A stretch of 27,647 nt of DNA from Pelargonium cotyledonis (lineage: Eukaryota; Streptophyta; Magnoliopsida; Geraniales; Geraniaceae), in NCBI GenBank assembly GCA_036897625.1, contig JAYMTA010000505.1:1-27647 (forward strand), in the 5' to 3' direction. The notes beneath the pieces are model-generated. The model saw nothing but the letters and a program-made list of their open reading frames with translations. It was not told the origin of the DNA and made no database searches. Shown in pieces: positions 1 to 10,740 of the stretch. Positions within the stretch are counted from its first letter, which is position 1, and each line of letters begins with the position of its first letter. A program made the translations under genes and the position numbers.

Positions 1-396
1 TCCTTGATGCGAGGCAACCGTAGCTTTGGGGTTTGGCCAGCTCCAACCTCGGCACCACCTTCATAGCCTACTGGCTCTGGAGGGTGTGCGTTACGTGGAA
101 TAATACCAGGATCTCTTCCCGAGGTCAGCAAAAGAAGAATTAAAACCTAAAAGAGAAAACACGTCCATAAAATTAGAGTTAAATATTACACAATTCATAT
201 GGATCACCGAGATAATAAATGCTTGCTGTATGTGGAAAGTAGCACGTGCAAGAGTCGATATACCTTCAGGGCAGTTTCAGTACTTGTCAGAAAAGGAAAA
301 GGAATGACAATAAAGCTCTAAAGAACCTAAACACCAAAACCTAGTGATATGTATCTAGGACATATATTTAAAAAAATAAAAAGTAGTTGGTTTTGC

Positions 397-443
<47 letters not shown>

Positions 444-2259
444 TGAGAGAGAGAGGGCTTGCGTAGATGGTGAATACAACGGCAACAATCATAACTGATA
501 TTCCCAAGTGATGAGAAAAATCATCCATCAACTTTCGGGCAACGAAGGCACAGAAAACTGCAACAGGAGCTACTATAAGGCATATGGTTAGCCCCAGAGA
601 TCTTACATCTGGCCCGAAGATAAACCTCCCTCGAAGAAAAAATATCTGCAAGAAATAACCTTGGTGCTTTATTTGACCTTGAAACCCTAATTAAGCTTAA
701 GTAAATATTGTAGCTTTTTGGTGGCATCTAAGAATATAATGCATTTATAGTCTCAATTTTATAAGTTTAATTGCTTTTATGGTTGATAAGCAAAACAATA
801 TTGAAAACAAACAAAAGAGACAAAAAGAAGGAAATTTTGAGGGAGAATATTATAAGCAGAAAATAAATGCAGTGCCATAAATACCCATTCAGTGAAAAGA
901 ATAAATCATACACAGAATGTATTGCCAAACACTTACAACTGAACAATTGTTGCAAGAGAACAGCTAATCTTATGAATCCACTAGAAACAACTCCGACTAC
1001 AATGAATAGGCAACTGCACAAGCTCGTATAGCAGTATTGACAGTATGCGAATCATTCTGAATAAGTATGCTAATAGATGAATACATGTTAGTAGCCGAAT
1101 GAGGAAGAAAAAAAAAAAAGGTGTCCCAAATTGTCAATATAGTAACTAGTAATTGCCACCAAAACCCAAAATATCAATGTTTGTCTCCAATCAAACCATG
1201 ACCAACAAAATCATCATCTTTTAGCCAACTGGGCCTATACGCAATCTAATACATCAGTTCAAAAGTTGTAAGTAACATCGTACTTCTGATCACGCCGTTC
1301 TCTGACTAACCAAAAATTACAATTAGCCAATGCAACACAAACCCCAAAATCTCAACATTTATCTCAAATCAAACCATGACCAACAAAATCATTATATATA
1401 AGCCAGCAGTGCCTATAGACCGTCTAATACAGCAGTTCAAAACAAGCAACATTGACCATCCAAATCAACTTATTAATCAAATAAATGCACTACAAACTTC
1501 ACGGTTTACGTATTGAATACAAACCTGATCAAGAAGAAGAAGAAGAAGAAGAAGAGGTTTTTACTTGTAAGTAACATCATCAAGTTTCAACACCAAAACC
1601 CAAAATCTCAACCTATATCTCCAATCAAACCATGACCAACAAATCATTATATACCCAGTCTAAAACAACAGTTCAAAAGGAGCGACATCTGATAATACCG
1701 TTCCCTAACCAAAAAATAAAATGAGCCAATGCTGCACAAACTTCATGGTTCACTTATTGAACACTAGACCGATAAGGAAACAAACAAACAAAGTTTTTCT
1801 TTTTTACTTATAAGTTATAACATCAAAACATTTTCTTCTTTTTTTCGACCTCTTTAATCCACAATCATGGTCCTAATACTGTGCTAACAAATGCAAATGA
1901 TTGCACACATTTGAACACTTCCATTTCCATGTACAAATCTACTAAGCCATGAACACACAAAAGAATGATCTGATGCATGAATCAGTCCAAGAATCAGCAG
2001 CAAAACTAATGAAATTAAAACATGAATCACAATCCCAGAAACCAAAATCCTAGAAAACAGACCAAGAATCAGCAACAAAAACAGGAAAATTGGAAAGTAA
2101 ACATCTTGAGCACGCATAGCACCAAACCCCTAGAAAAACACAATCACACAATACACTCACATTGCTGCCTTTCCAAGCTTGGTAAACCCGTAAATCAGCT
2201 GACCCACCGGCCGATCCGGACCCGCCATCGGACCTCTGCGGCGGCGGCACCACATACAT
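1..2259 (-). CDS. Protein S-acyltransferase (DHHC-type), 5' part only
   Basis: Plant S-acyltransferases attach palmitate to cysteines of membrane-associated proteins from within endomembranes or the plasma membrane. Exon 1 is 2259-2161 (starts MYVVPPPQRSD, contains VYQAWKGSN), exon 2 is 645-463 (IFFLRGRFIFGPDVRSL), and exon 3 is 146 to the left edge (VLILLLLTSGRDPGIIPRN). Exons 1 and 2 are 33 and 61 whole codons, so both introns are phase 0. The N-terminal signature, the GRFIFGPD block and the TSGRDPGIIPRNAHPPEP block are hallmarks of the plant PAT family. Two hydrophobic segments, about residues 50-73 and 82-105, are the first two membrane helices. The cysteine-rich DHHC catalytic domain and the last two helices lie outside the window, so activity cannot be judged. 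The 1.5-kb intron 1 contains tandem repeats, and intron 2 has a GC donor at 462-461. Family is near certain; paralog unknown. Confidence 0.9.
147..462 (-). other. Intron 2 of the S-acyltransferase, apparent GC-AG intron
   Basis: Protein conservation requires exon 2 to end ...VVFTIY and exon 3 to begin VLILLLL. On the minus strand the tyrosine codon TAC is followed by GCAAGC rather than a GT donor. The acceptor is a normal pyrimidine-rich tract ending in TTTTAG. Six bases after the donor the transcript runs into a long CT tract and then a TA tract, the compound microsatellite at 397-456. Confidence 0.75.
397..456. repeat. Compound microsatellite (TA)13 then (GA)n
   Basis: Thirteen TA units at 397-422 are followed by GA units to about 456, with one T interruption at 444. 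It lies inside intron 2 of the S-acyltransferase, a few bases from the splice donor. A second TA-then-GA tract of the same design occurs at 9218-9259. Confidence 0.95.
1157..1800. repeat. Three-copy degenerate tandem repeat in S-acyltransferase intron 1
   Basis: The landmark CCAAAACCCAAAAT, or a close variant, followed about 20-30 bases later by AATCAAACCATGACCAACAAA, recurs with units starting near 1157, 1341 and 1591. Each copy then has GTTCAAAA and ACCAAAAA/GAGCCAATGC-type blocks in the same order. Copies differ by substitutions and indels, giving spacings near 184 and 250 bases, so the duplications are not recent. Confidence 0.8.
1531..1556. repeat. (AAG)n microsatellite
   Basis: About eight uninterrupted AAG units sit inside S-acyltransferase intron 1, within the middle copy of the intronic tandem repeat. 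On the transcribed minus strand they read as CTT units. Confidence 0.95.
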
Positions 2260-2620
2260 CGCTCCGCTCTCAGCTAAACGACGTCACTTCACTTCACTTC
2301 GCGTAGCAAGCAAGCGCACAGGACGGGTAGATCAGTAAAAAGGACCGACCCGAACTCGGCTCAGCCGCCGGATATACAGAAAACGACCTCCCGGCGACAA
2401 GTAGTGGAAGATTCCGGCGAGCTCAACGGCTAGATTTCGCGTCGCCGACAAGGCATGTTGGAGGAGGAGAAGCGATGGGTTGGGTTTGGTTTTCTCTGAC
2501 CTGAGACAGAGAGAGGTGACAGATAGTAATGACTGTGTTGTGGCGCTTTACAGGATGTTAGGGTGACGTGGCGAGATGTGATTGGGCGGTGACCGAGGAG
2601 GACCGGTGGGTTTGGGTGAC
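2260..2620 (-). promoter_or_regulatory. 5' flank of the S-acyltransferase gene
   Basis: This GC-richer stretch directly upstream of the ATG at 2259 probably holds the 5' UTR and core promoter. The sequence AAACGACGTCA at 2276-2286 contains an ACGTCA/TGACGT bZIP-type core. I see no TATA box at a convincing distance, so the start site is not placed. Confidence 0.4.
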
Positions 2621-4080
2621 AGCCTTGCTTTTTTTTTTTTTTTTGGTTCCCAACAAATAAAAGAATGTGCCTGTCCCTCTGTTTATATGAGAGGCTGATG
2701 TTGGCTACTTGTCCAATGTGAAATTACCTTAATACCTTCCTTCTATTTTTGTTTGTTTGTTTTTTTTTTTTAGGCATTTAAGCAAATTAATTTGTAATAA
2801 TGAACAAAAGGGAAACATATTTATATAGAAAATAGCAATAAATACTAAATAGTCATTTGGAAACTTTAAAAAATGGAAAAATGTGAAATTTAAGAAATAG
2901 TTTTTTCACAAGTAAAGATATTCTAAATTGACTTTGTCACTCTCACATTAAATTTTATAGTTACGTCTTCTAGTGGGTTCGGGTTTAAAATATGAAACCC
3001 GACTTTAAATTTAAGTTATCGGACTTGAGACGAAGTGGGTTATAATAACCCATGTGTTTCAATTGAATATTTTTTCTGCCTCGATCCTTACAATTTCTTA
3101 TTTAAAACGATTACATTGACTCATGTTGAATATAAAAGTTAGATTGTTATTTCTAATCGAATATGTAAAATGTAATGGAGTAAGGGCAAGACATGTAAAT
3201 GGTGACAACCATAATGACACCAATACACTTATTTTCTTTCCCATTATGCCATGCACCTATTATGGCTCTTTGCAGAAATTTAACATATAATAATCTAGTG
3301 TTTGTTCTTAAAATTATTATTTTTACTTGTCACAAATAATTGTTAATTTATAGTATAGTATATATAAAGTAGTGATAAGTTTAGAGATTGAGAAAAAGGT
3401 GTTGGTTGGTGCATTTTTGTATCCAAAATCATATTGGAAAAGGCACTTTTGTGGAACTCCAAAAGCCCTTTTTTATGGGATTATACATTTTGAACCAAAG
3501 TTTCATTTGATCTCAGGTTCTTCCCATATGGAATTCAGTAGCTTTTAGTTACTATACACATTCTCTTCTTATTTTATTATGTTTTATGACATATAGCATT
3601 CAGAATTCTCGATTTTACGTAGATCCCATTGCATTTCGACTCTCAATTCAAGTTTCGGACGGGCTTGGGCCAAAAGGGCATAATCCAAACCCGGCCCAAA
3701 GTTGATGCAAGTTTGTTTGGATTGCGGGTTTCGAGCCCTTGGGTCAAGGCCGAATTTGCCAACCCGTGTTTCTCATTTTCTCAAGAAAACATGTATCAAA
3801 TCTAACTCGAAAATGGGTTGGGTCCATCTTATGTGACTCGTACCCAAGAAAAATTTACTCGGGTTTTGGGCCCGCGAGTCCAGCTCTAGGGCTAAGCAAC
3901 TTGCCCTACATTTACAGAACTCTAACAAATGAACCCATTTGATCCATACAAATATACAATGTAAGCATGAGCAAAAACTAAAAGGAACATTCAAAAACAA
4001 TTTGATGACCCCAAAATTTTGTATATTGTACATTTCATCATCAAAATTCATGTAGTCCTCAATGCTCTCTATATTGTACA
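2621..4080. other. Intergenic region with decayed repeats, no gene seen
   Basis: This AT-rich gap lies between the 3' side of the kinase gene and the promoter of the S-acyltransferase gene. It has poly-T runs near 2629-2645 and 2760-2771. Stretches at about 2970-3060 and 3640-3900 are rich in GGGTT/CGGGT words typical of old dispersed elements. Small open frames at 3739-3942 and 3773-4102 show no family resemblance. Confidence 0.6.
3640..3905. repeat. Decayed CGGGT-rich dispersed element
   Basis: Words such as GGGCTTGGGCC, CCCGGCCC, GCGGGTTTCGAGCC, CTCGGGTTTTGGGCCCGCGAG and CAGCTCTAGGGC are packed into 270 bases of otherwise AT-rich DNA. They resemble the ends and body of a common plant non-autonomous DNA element. 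Related stretches occur near 13960-14230, 15660-15880, 16706-17342, 18470-18650 and 22950-23175. The boundaries are approximate and the superfamily is not assigned. Confidence 0.45.
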
Positions 4081-4290
4081 GTTCAGCCTGTAATTTCCTC
4101 AACTAACACTTCCCAATTCACAATCCTAGAACAAAACAAAAAAACACTTATTCCACACCATTCCAAATCTCCTGAAATGGAAAAAAAAAAATCAATGATC
4201 TGTTTCGGTTTCGGGTTTTTTCGAAAATTGTATCCATAAATGTTGCCATTTACCTCATTTACATCTCCTACACTCCACTGATCATCATCT

Positions 4291-7200
4291 CTACTCAGTT
4301 CCTCTCTTAAAATCCCTCCACTTCTGTCCCCACTGTTTGGCATCAGCAACAGCTTTCTGTCTTTCCATGGCTCCTGGCGAGTTGCTACTCGTACTCCCAA
4401 AGTTTCTCGGGCTAGGAGTCCGACTCACCTCGCCCAGACGGGGGGCAGCCAGGAACTCCAGGGCTTGCACCAAGTCCCTTGTGGTAGGCCGAGCGGCTGC
4501 AGTTTCCTGGAGACACATTCTTGTAAGGTCCAAAGCTTTCCTCAAGGTGGATTGGCTGTATCGGCCTCTCAGCAATGGATCGGCTATTTGTGTGCAGTTC
4601 TTCTTGTCTGACATATATGGTCGAGCCTGCAATTGCAAACATGGTTTCATTATTCATTGCAGAAGCTAGGCATGCTCGTGCTAATTGTAGCATGTTTCGG
4701 TCCTTAATGTGTTTGGTCCTAGGCTGCTACGAAAACATAGTATGCAAGTAAAGTTTTCCTAGAAAGTTTCGGGAAAACTAGCAGACATCAAGTAAAAGTA
4801 TCCAATCAATGCATGAATATGAAAGTCATTGCAGAAACTATTGTCATGCTCGTGTTAAAACCATATAGTACGATATGCATTTTGTAACATGCGAGCAAGT
4901 AGGATTTTCCTGGAAAATGCCGGGAAAACTAGTAGACATCTAGAATTATTAGAAGCAAAATTACACAAGGTAGTGAGCTGTGCATGACCACGAGAGTCAT
5001 TGCAGAAACTATACTTATGCTTGTGTTTTGCTACAATGCATTTTGTAACATGTTTCTGTCCTTAACGTGTTAGGTCATACTAGGCTGCTTTATACTTGAT
5101 TTGCTGGTAGTTTTTTGAAAATAGCATCCAAGTAAACCTTTCCTATAAAGTTTCGGGAAAACTGGTAGACATATATAGAATCATAAGAAGCAGTTTATTA
5201 CCCATTCAATGAGGTAACGCTCTTGTCTAGGACGAGTATTATCCAATGGCCTCCGTCCCGTGATCAGCTCCAACAGGACTACTCCAAAACTGTAGATATC
5301 AGATTTCATTGTCAGTTTTCCAGTTTCGTAGTATTCGGGGGCACAATATCCCTCAGTTCCCATTACCCTGGTGGTAACATGCGTCTTATCTCCGGTAGGA
5401 CCGAATTTGGCAAGCCCGAAATCAGAAAGTTTTGGTCGGTACTCTTCATCCAATAGTATATTAGCTGTTTTCATATCCCGGAATATAACAGGCGGATCTG
5501 CTTCACAGTGCAGATATTCCAAACCTTTGGCTGTACCTGCAGCAATCATCATCCTGACTTTCCAACTCAGGGGCACAGCACCAGGTCGAAGATCTGCAAA
5601 GAAATGAAGGGATCATAAAAAAAATCGAATCTCACATTTTTAAGTGTTGAAAAAAAAAGTTGTACACTTGCAACAAGAAACAAAGAAAACAAATTAAAAA
5701 GATTTCACAGTGAATTGTGAGATGAAGTGACACCTGCCTTATGTTGTTCTTTTCTAATTTGATCTATGAGGAAAAGGAAAAAATACAGAAAATCTTTTCT
5801 TCGTGAAACATACTCCACCCTCGATTATCAACAATATGGACTTAACTCCTCCAAGTCTAGTGAAACGAGTTTTGGGCAAAGATGAAAACAAGTCAACACA
5901 TTTATTTAGATGACCAAAATAATAGAACTATCCTTCTAACAATACAAACCATTTGAAATTATGATTTTTACAAACTGCAATCCTATCGAGTAGATTCAGT
6001 TTTTATCTGATTTTGATGAGCATCACAGAAATTGAAGATGAAGTCTAAAGATCAAACAACGATGCTGAAAAATATTACCATGGAGGTGTTCTTCCAAGCA
6101 CCCGAATGGCATGTACTCATAGACAAGAAGACGCTGATCCCCTTCAGCACAGTATCCAATCAAATTGACAAGGTTAGGGTGGCGCAGAAGAGAGAGCATC
6201 AGAACCTCCACCAGAAACTCTTGGTCGCCTTGGAGACTAGAATGATCAAGTTTTTTAACAGCAACAACCTGGTAAAGGTAAAAATAGATAATAAGAAACA
6301 AAACCTTAGAAACCCGAGTATCGCACAAAAGAGAAATTTACCTGACCAGTTCGTAGTTGCCCTTTGTAAACACACCCAAATCCACCCTGCCCAAGAAATG
6401 TATCTGGTCTAAAGTCATTTGTTGCCACAACAAGCTCTTCATATGTGAATATCTGAGCATTTCTACGATTATCAGGCCCAGTACTTAGAGGTAATGACTG
6501 TGACTGTGACTGTGACTGTGGCTGTGTTGCCGGTTCTGCATATATTTTCGAACAGGTTAGCTTACTTCTACATTGCCCATCTAGAAAGCAAAATGTATAT
6601 AGACCAAAAAAATTCTGCCTAGTGCACAAAACTCACCATTTTGGGTCATTAACTTTGCATAGAGACGTCGATATGATAAATTATACATATGATTCACACT
6701 AAACTCGGTGATAAAAAGTAGCAGAACCAATTGAATTCAAATTTGACTATTATTCTTATAGAATCAAGTACACTACTATTGCTTTACTTCAAAACTAGTG
6801 GAGAAATGTTGTGCCTTAGTTGCGACCCTAGGCCTACCATCTAATCCAAAAAGAAAGTCTGGATTTCACGCTAAACACAAACAAAAAAGGAAAGAAAGTA
6901 AAAAAGATCGATTAATTGAAGAGTAAGAGAAATTGGGAATATCATAAATAAGAGCCGTACATTGTCACAACAATGTGATTCTTTTGACAACTTAGAACAC
7001 GTCACTCATGATTAAATCCCATGTACCCGTAAATCTAGCAACTATATGATCTCACTTCGCCATCTGTAATGGATGACCACAAAATTCATTTTGATAAACC
7101 TAGTCAATGCAATGTCAAACTTCATTGATTCACTAGTCCCTCAAGGTCAAGTCAAGTTCACAAGTCACATTCAGTTTTTATTTTATTCCCCATGCAGAAT

Positions 7201-8005
7201 AAATTAAGAAATCAGTTGCTACAAGCAAGTCATGGTTAGGTTTGCATTAACTTCTCAAGTCAAAATTTATTCCATTTTCAATTCTGTTTCAATGAAATGC
7301 AACATGGTCTTATGTAACAAAACTGTTAATTAGGGCAAAAACATTTCCATCAAAATCAACCCAATTCAGCTATGATCACCATAACAAGCCCAAGCAACTA
7401 AATCAAGAAGATTCACCAAGAACACTACAGGAACCAGAAAACCCGAGAACCTCAAATTTTCAATACTCATCAATACTAAAAAAAATCATAAATCAAGAAA
7501 TTAAAATTCACTACGTTCAAAAAAGATAATCAACTCTAGTCAACTCAATCAAAAAAGATTCACCAAGAACACTACAAGAACCCAATAATCAGAGATTCCC
7601 AAATTTCCAATAATCATCAAAATAATTTTCAAATTTACCACCAATCAACTACATTGACCATTGAAATCCAAAAACTAGCCACAATCAACTAAGTAAAAAA
7701 GATTCACCAAGAACACTCATATATTCAACCATCATCAGCATTCACAAACAGTTTTCAGATTAATCAATTCAGCTACGATCACCATAACAGACTCACCAAG
7801 AGCACTACGAGAATCACAAAATCCGAGAATCTCGAATAATCAATAGTCATCGAAATCAACATTAAGAAATCAAAATTCGCTGAAACACACCAGTTGGCGG
7901 CTGATCAGGAGCTGCCGGAGCCTTGCATTTCTTCTTAGCATCGTCGCTCTCTTTCTTCTTCTCTTCGCTCTCTTTCTTCTTCCTCGGACCAAAACAACAC
8001 CACAT
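4291..8005 (-). CDS. Receptor-like cytoplasmic kinase, RLCK-VII / PBL type
   Basis: This is a Ser/Thr kinase of the family that relays signals from cell-surface receptor kinases at the plasma membrane. The exons are 8005-7891, 6535-6342, 6268-6079, 5593-5202 and 4626-4291 (TAG stop), 1227 bases in all, encoding 408 aa. All junctions are GT..AG and keep frame. The N-terminus [11 protein letters not shown] lacks Gly2, so it is probably not myristoylated; Cys3 and Cys4 next to a lysine-rich stretch suggest S-acylation. The kinase motifs are the P-loop LGQGGFGCV (86-94), Lys108 in VAVKK, Glu124, the catalytic loop [11 protein letters not shown] with Asp206, DFG (224-226) and [10 protein letters not shown] (245-254). 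Phe replaces the usual His or Tyr before RD. All catalytic residues are present, so it should be active. A Ser/Pro-rich tail follows. The exact PBL number is not assigned. Confidence 0.93.
4654..5200. repeat. Three-copy tandem repeat in the last kinase intron
   Basis: The landmark TCATTGCAGAAACTA (AGCTA in the first copy) begins units at 4654, 4826 and 4997, a period of 171-172 bases. Each unit carries in the same order CATGCTCGTG (or TATGCTTGTG), GTAACATG, TTTCCT, CGGGAAAACTAG/TGG and TAGACAT. The array fills nearly all of the intron at 4627-5201. The first unit starts within about 30 bases of the exon 5 acceptor. Confidence 0.88.
6495..6518 (-). repeat. In-frame hexanucleotide repeat in the kinase N-terminal linker
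   Basis: Four exact copies of a six-base unit (CAGTCA on the coding strand) encode a Gln-Ser run in the linker between the acylation region and the kinase domain. As a multiple of three, copy-number change would alter linker length without breaking the frame. Confidence 0.9.
7368..7810. repeat. Four-copy degenerate tandem repeat in kinase intron 1
   Basis: The landmark GATTCACCAAGAACACTAC (GACTCACCAAGAGCACTAC in the last copy) recurs at about 7410, 7557, 7701 and 7790. The flanking block CAGCTATGATCACCATAACA near 7368 recurs with one change near 7771. Between them are AATCATCAA and AATCAACT blocks. The copies are diverged and unequal in length. Confidence 0.8.
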
Positions 8006-8330
8006 TGTCGGTTCTAATCGGATCAAATCAGAGAACGAAAGCAGAAAAATGCTTCCAGAAAAAAAAAAAACAGGGGAACGGCGTTTTCCGACGATCGCGA
8101 TCGCAAAACGCCAATTCGCTCACTCACAGACTCGACTCTGAGCTTCGAATCGCCAACAGGTCAGTGAAAACGAAAATGCGAGAAGATTCGGAATCGGGAG
8201 AGGAGGAAGGAGAGGGCGATTCGGGTTCGGGTCGTGATCGCGGGTCTGTGAGTGACTGTGCGTGGATTGTGTGAGGCCTCCTTTTATAGGTAACGAACGC
8301 GACGGTGAATTTCTCCAACGCACTCGCGCA
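8006..8330 (-). promoter_or_regulatory. Core promoter and 5' UTR of the kinase gene
   Basis: On the minus strand TATAAAAG lies at 8288-8281, about 280 bases upstream of the ATG at 8005. That would place transcription start near 8255 and give a 5' UTR of about 250 nt. A short open frame on the plus strand here (8005-8274) is rich in Glu, Ser and Gly codons and looks like UTR composition, not a gene. Confidence 0.6.
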
Positions 8331-8371
8331 CGTTTCTCGAGAAACAAACAAGCACACGTTTTTTTTTATAA

Positions 8372-8395
8372 TTTTCTTTTCTTTTCTTTTCTTTT
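8372..8395. repeat. (CTTTT)n microsatellite
   Basis: Four to five units of a five-base TTTTC motif occur in a row, about 100 bases upstream of the kinase TATA box. Confidence 0.85.
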
Positions 8396-8596
8396 ACTCC
8401 AATTTGAACAGAATCTCGGTTTTTGTCTATAATGGAGTGCGTGACGTCACGCAAATGAAATAATTATAATAAAAAAACAATTAAAAGTAATGTACATGCA
8501 TTTATGAATTTTGCTGCATTTTTGCATGACATTTAATAATTATGCTATTTCTTTAATTCTTGTTGCCTCTGTGATAAGGTTTTTAATTCTTTCTAT

Positions 8597-8853
8597 TACT
8601 CATTTCTTCTCAAAATGAGTGTTTTGTTTTTATTTTTTGTAAAAATTAAGAATTACTAGATAATTTAGTGTATTTTCAATATTACCCCCATTTTTCCACC
8701 TACACTACATGTGCAAATCAACTCATGTGCATAAGTGATAAGGATAATATGGAAAAAAATGATAATATAATAACTTAAAAATAGAAACAAGACACTCATT
8801 TTGGGACAAAAAATTTAGACAAACAAGATACTCATTTTGGGACAGAGGGTGTA
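8597..8853. mobile_element. Stowaway-like (Tc1/mariner) MITE
   Basis: The left end, TACTCATTTCTTCTCAAAATG, and the reverse complement of the right end, TACACCCTCTGTCCCAAAAT, align without gaps. Over 30 bases, roughly 21 match, including a fully shared CAAAATGAGT. Both ends begin with TA, the Stowaway target duplication, and the right end has the family's typical CCCTCTGTCCC form. The 257-bp length fits a non-autonomous element. An inner copy of ACTCATTTTGGGACA near 8793 suggests an internal rearrangement. Confidence 0.65.
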
Positions 8854-9217
8854 TCATTTATTTTTTAAAAAATATGGATTTAAGCTAACGATTTGGATAA
8901 GAATTTGTGTGCATCTGAAACTTGATTCACATTTTTGGGGGTATAAATTCCATAAAATAAAACTGGCAAATTTCAAGTTGGTTTGTTTTGAAGAAATTAT
9001 GGTAAGCCCGGATAAATCCACGCGGTCTCACGTATTTTGCATGTAAAAATTGAACGAACTCAAATCTCTTTCAAGTCGGGTTTAGGGTTTTGACTATCAC
9101 AACATAAAATCGACCTAAAACTCAAATTTGAACGAAATGGATTCGCTTTAAAGTCGGTTTCGTAAATTATACTAATTTTTGTCATTTGTCAACACATTTT
9201 TATTTAAATTCTTACAT

Positions 9218-9258
<41 letters not shown>

Positions 9259-9259
9259 G
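9218..9259. repeat. Compound microsatellite (TA)9 then (GA)n
   Basis: TA units run from 9218 to 9235 and are followed directly by about a dozen GA units to 9259. The tract lies immediately left of the small inverted-repeat element at 9274-9450. Confidence 0.95.
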
Positions 9260-9273
9260 AAATTGAATATGAG

Positions 9274-9450
9274 CCAACATTTTTTTTGGCTTAGTCTAAG
9301 CCGAGCCAATGAGTTGATGACACCTCAATTAGTTTCACTCATACTCATCCAAGTGAATTGGTGAGAGCAGAGCGACCCGCCCAGATCCAAGTATTTTAAT
9401 GTGGTGTCACCACCTTATTGGTGGTTTAGCCTAAGCCAAAAATTAATTGG
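9274..9450. mobile_element. Small MITE-like element with about 28-bp terminal inverted repeats
   Basis: The left end reads CCAACATTTTTTTTGGCTTA and continues GTCTAAGCC. The reverse complement of the right end reads CCAATTAATTTTTGGCTTAG and continues GCTAAACC. The two match apart from a one-base length difference and a few substitutions. The body (177 bp) has no coding potential. I could not define a target-site duplication, so the superfamily is open. Confidence 0.6.
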
Positions 9451-10740
9451 ATAATTATTTATATATTGTTAACTAATTTGATGATAATTATTTATATATT
9501 AGATTTTTACTAATTTATTTAAATTTGAAAATATTTGATAAATCTAAATGGTAAGCTTAATTTTTTTTTTAAGATAATGATAATTTTAAATTTTAAATTT
9601 GAATTTTTATTATCTTGCTTTCATTTAAATTTAATTCAAAATTTTATAGGATTTTTTTTTTTGTCTAAATCATGAGCTTCTTGAGCGAACCCATAAAGTA
9701 TATGATTTTTTTTTCAACTATAAAGTGAAAACAAAATTGAAAATAGTATAGTTTTGCAATGTGAGTGAAATATGGTTTAATTAAGATTTTTCAAAACATT
9801 CCTCTTTCGAATGTTTAATGAGATAAGTGAAAAAAATAATTGTGTTTCTATTTTACAATAAATGTCATTTTAATTTGGTAGTTTTAAAATAATTATCTTT
9901 AAAATTATTTAAATATATTAATTGTATTGTTTAATTAAGTTATTTACAAAAATAACACAAAACACTTGAACCCAACAAAAACTTACAAATTTATTGAAGA
10001 TTCATGTATGTTGGTGTAAATGTGACATAAATGCTGAAAATGATAATGCATTATTAGTAGTGCGTTGAATTTTACAATATCTTTACTAATTATGGCATTT
10101 CTTTGATTGATAATTAATGAATAATAACGCCAAAATCAATCTCTTGAAAGTAGATGACAATGCAGGTTTTGGACACGGTTCATATCGATTAAATTTACTC
10201 AAATTTATATTGAAAATATTAAATTCATATTATAAATTGCAATAGATGTTAACATATGTGCAAATTTGTTCAATCAAAACAATTTTGTACATATTAGGAG
10301 ACACCAACGATAGGTCAAGTTGAGCCGGTGTGGGAAAAAGCATCGCAAATATAAGAAAGTATAATTTGTTATATGTAATGCAACTTATATTGCCCAATCT
10401 TATTACAAAATAGAACCGACAAGAGTCACGTTTTCTGCATGTTTACATCACATAAAATAAACTTGGTCAATCTTTAATTAGGTCGAACCAACAAATCCCT
10501 ACACTTCACATATGAAACTCAAACTTTTGAGAGTCGAGTTCAGACTGGCCTATGCAACTCAAACTCAAGCATCAAAACTCGTTTTCGTTTTGCTGTATTA
10601 CTTAGGTAGCTTTCTCGACTTAATCAAAATTTAAAAGTTTATAGAAAAAAAATAACTCCAAGTAACTTATAGATAGATTCAAATTTAAGGTGAATTTAGA
10701 TGATTATCATGAGACATTAACCAATTGGAAAGAAAATTTC

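Larger units (their letters stand above)
8331..10740. other. Intergenic region with MITEs and microsatellites, no gene seen
   Basis: This very AT-rich gap separates the diverging kinase and EXO70 genes. It contains a CTTTT-type microsatellite (8372-8395), a Stowaway-like MITE (8597-8853), a TA/GA microsatellite (9218-9259) and a second small terminal-inverted-repeat element (9274-9450). The rest, especially 9450-10740, is low-complexity A/T sequence. No coding region or RNA gene was recognised. Confidence 0.65.

Noticed and set aside
8005..8274. Acidic Ser/Gly/Glu-rich open frame on the plus strand
   Set aside because: It is antisense to the kinase 5' UTR and its composition reflects purine-rich leader sequence. 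No conserved motif was seen.
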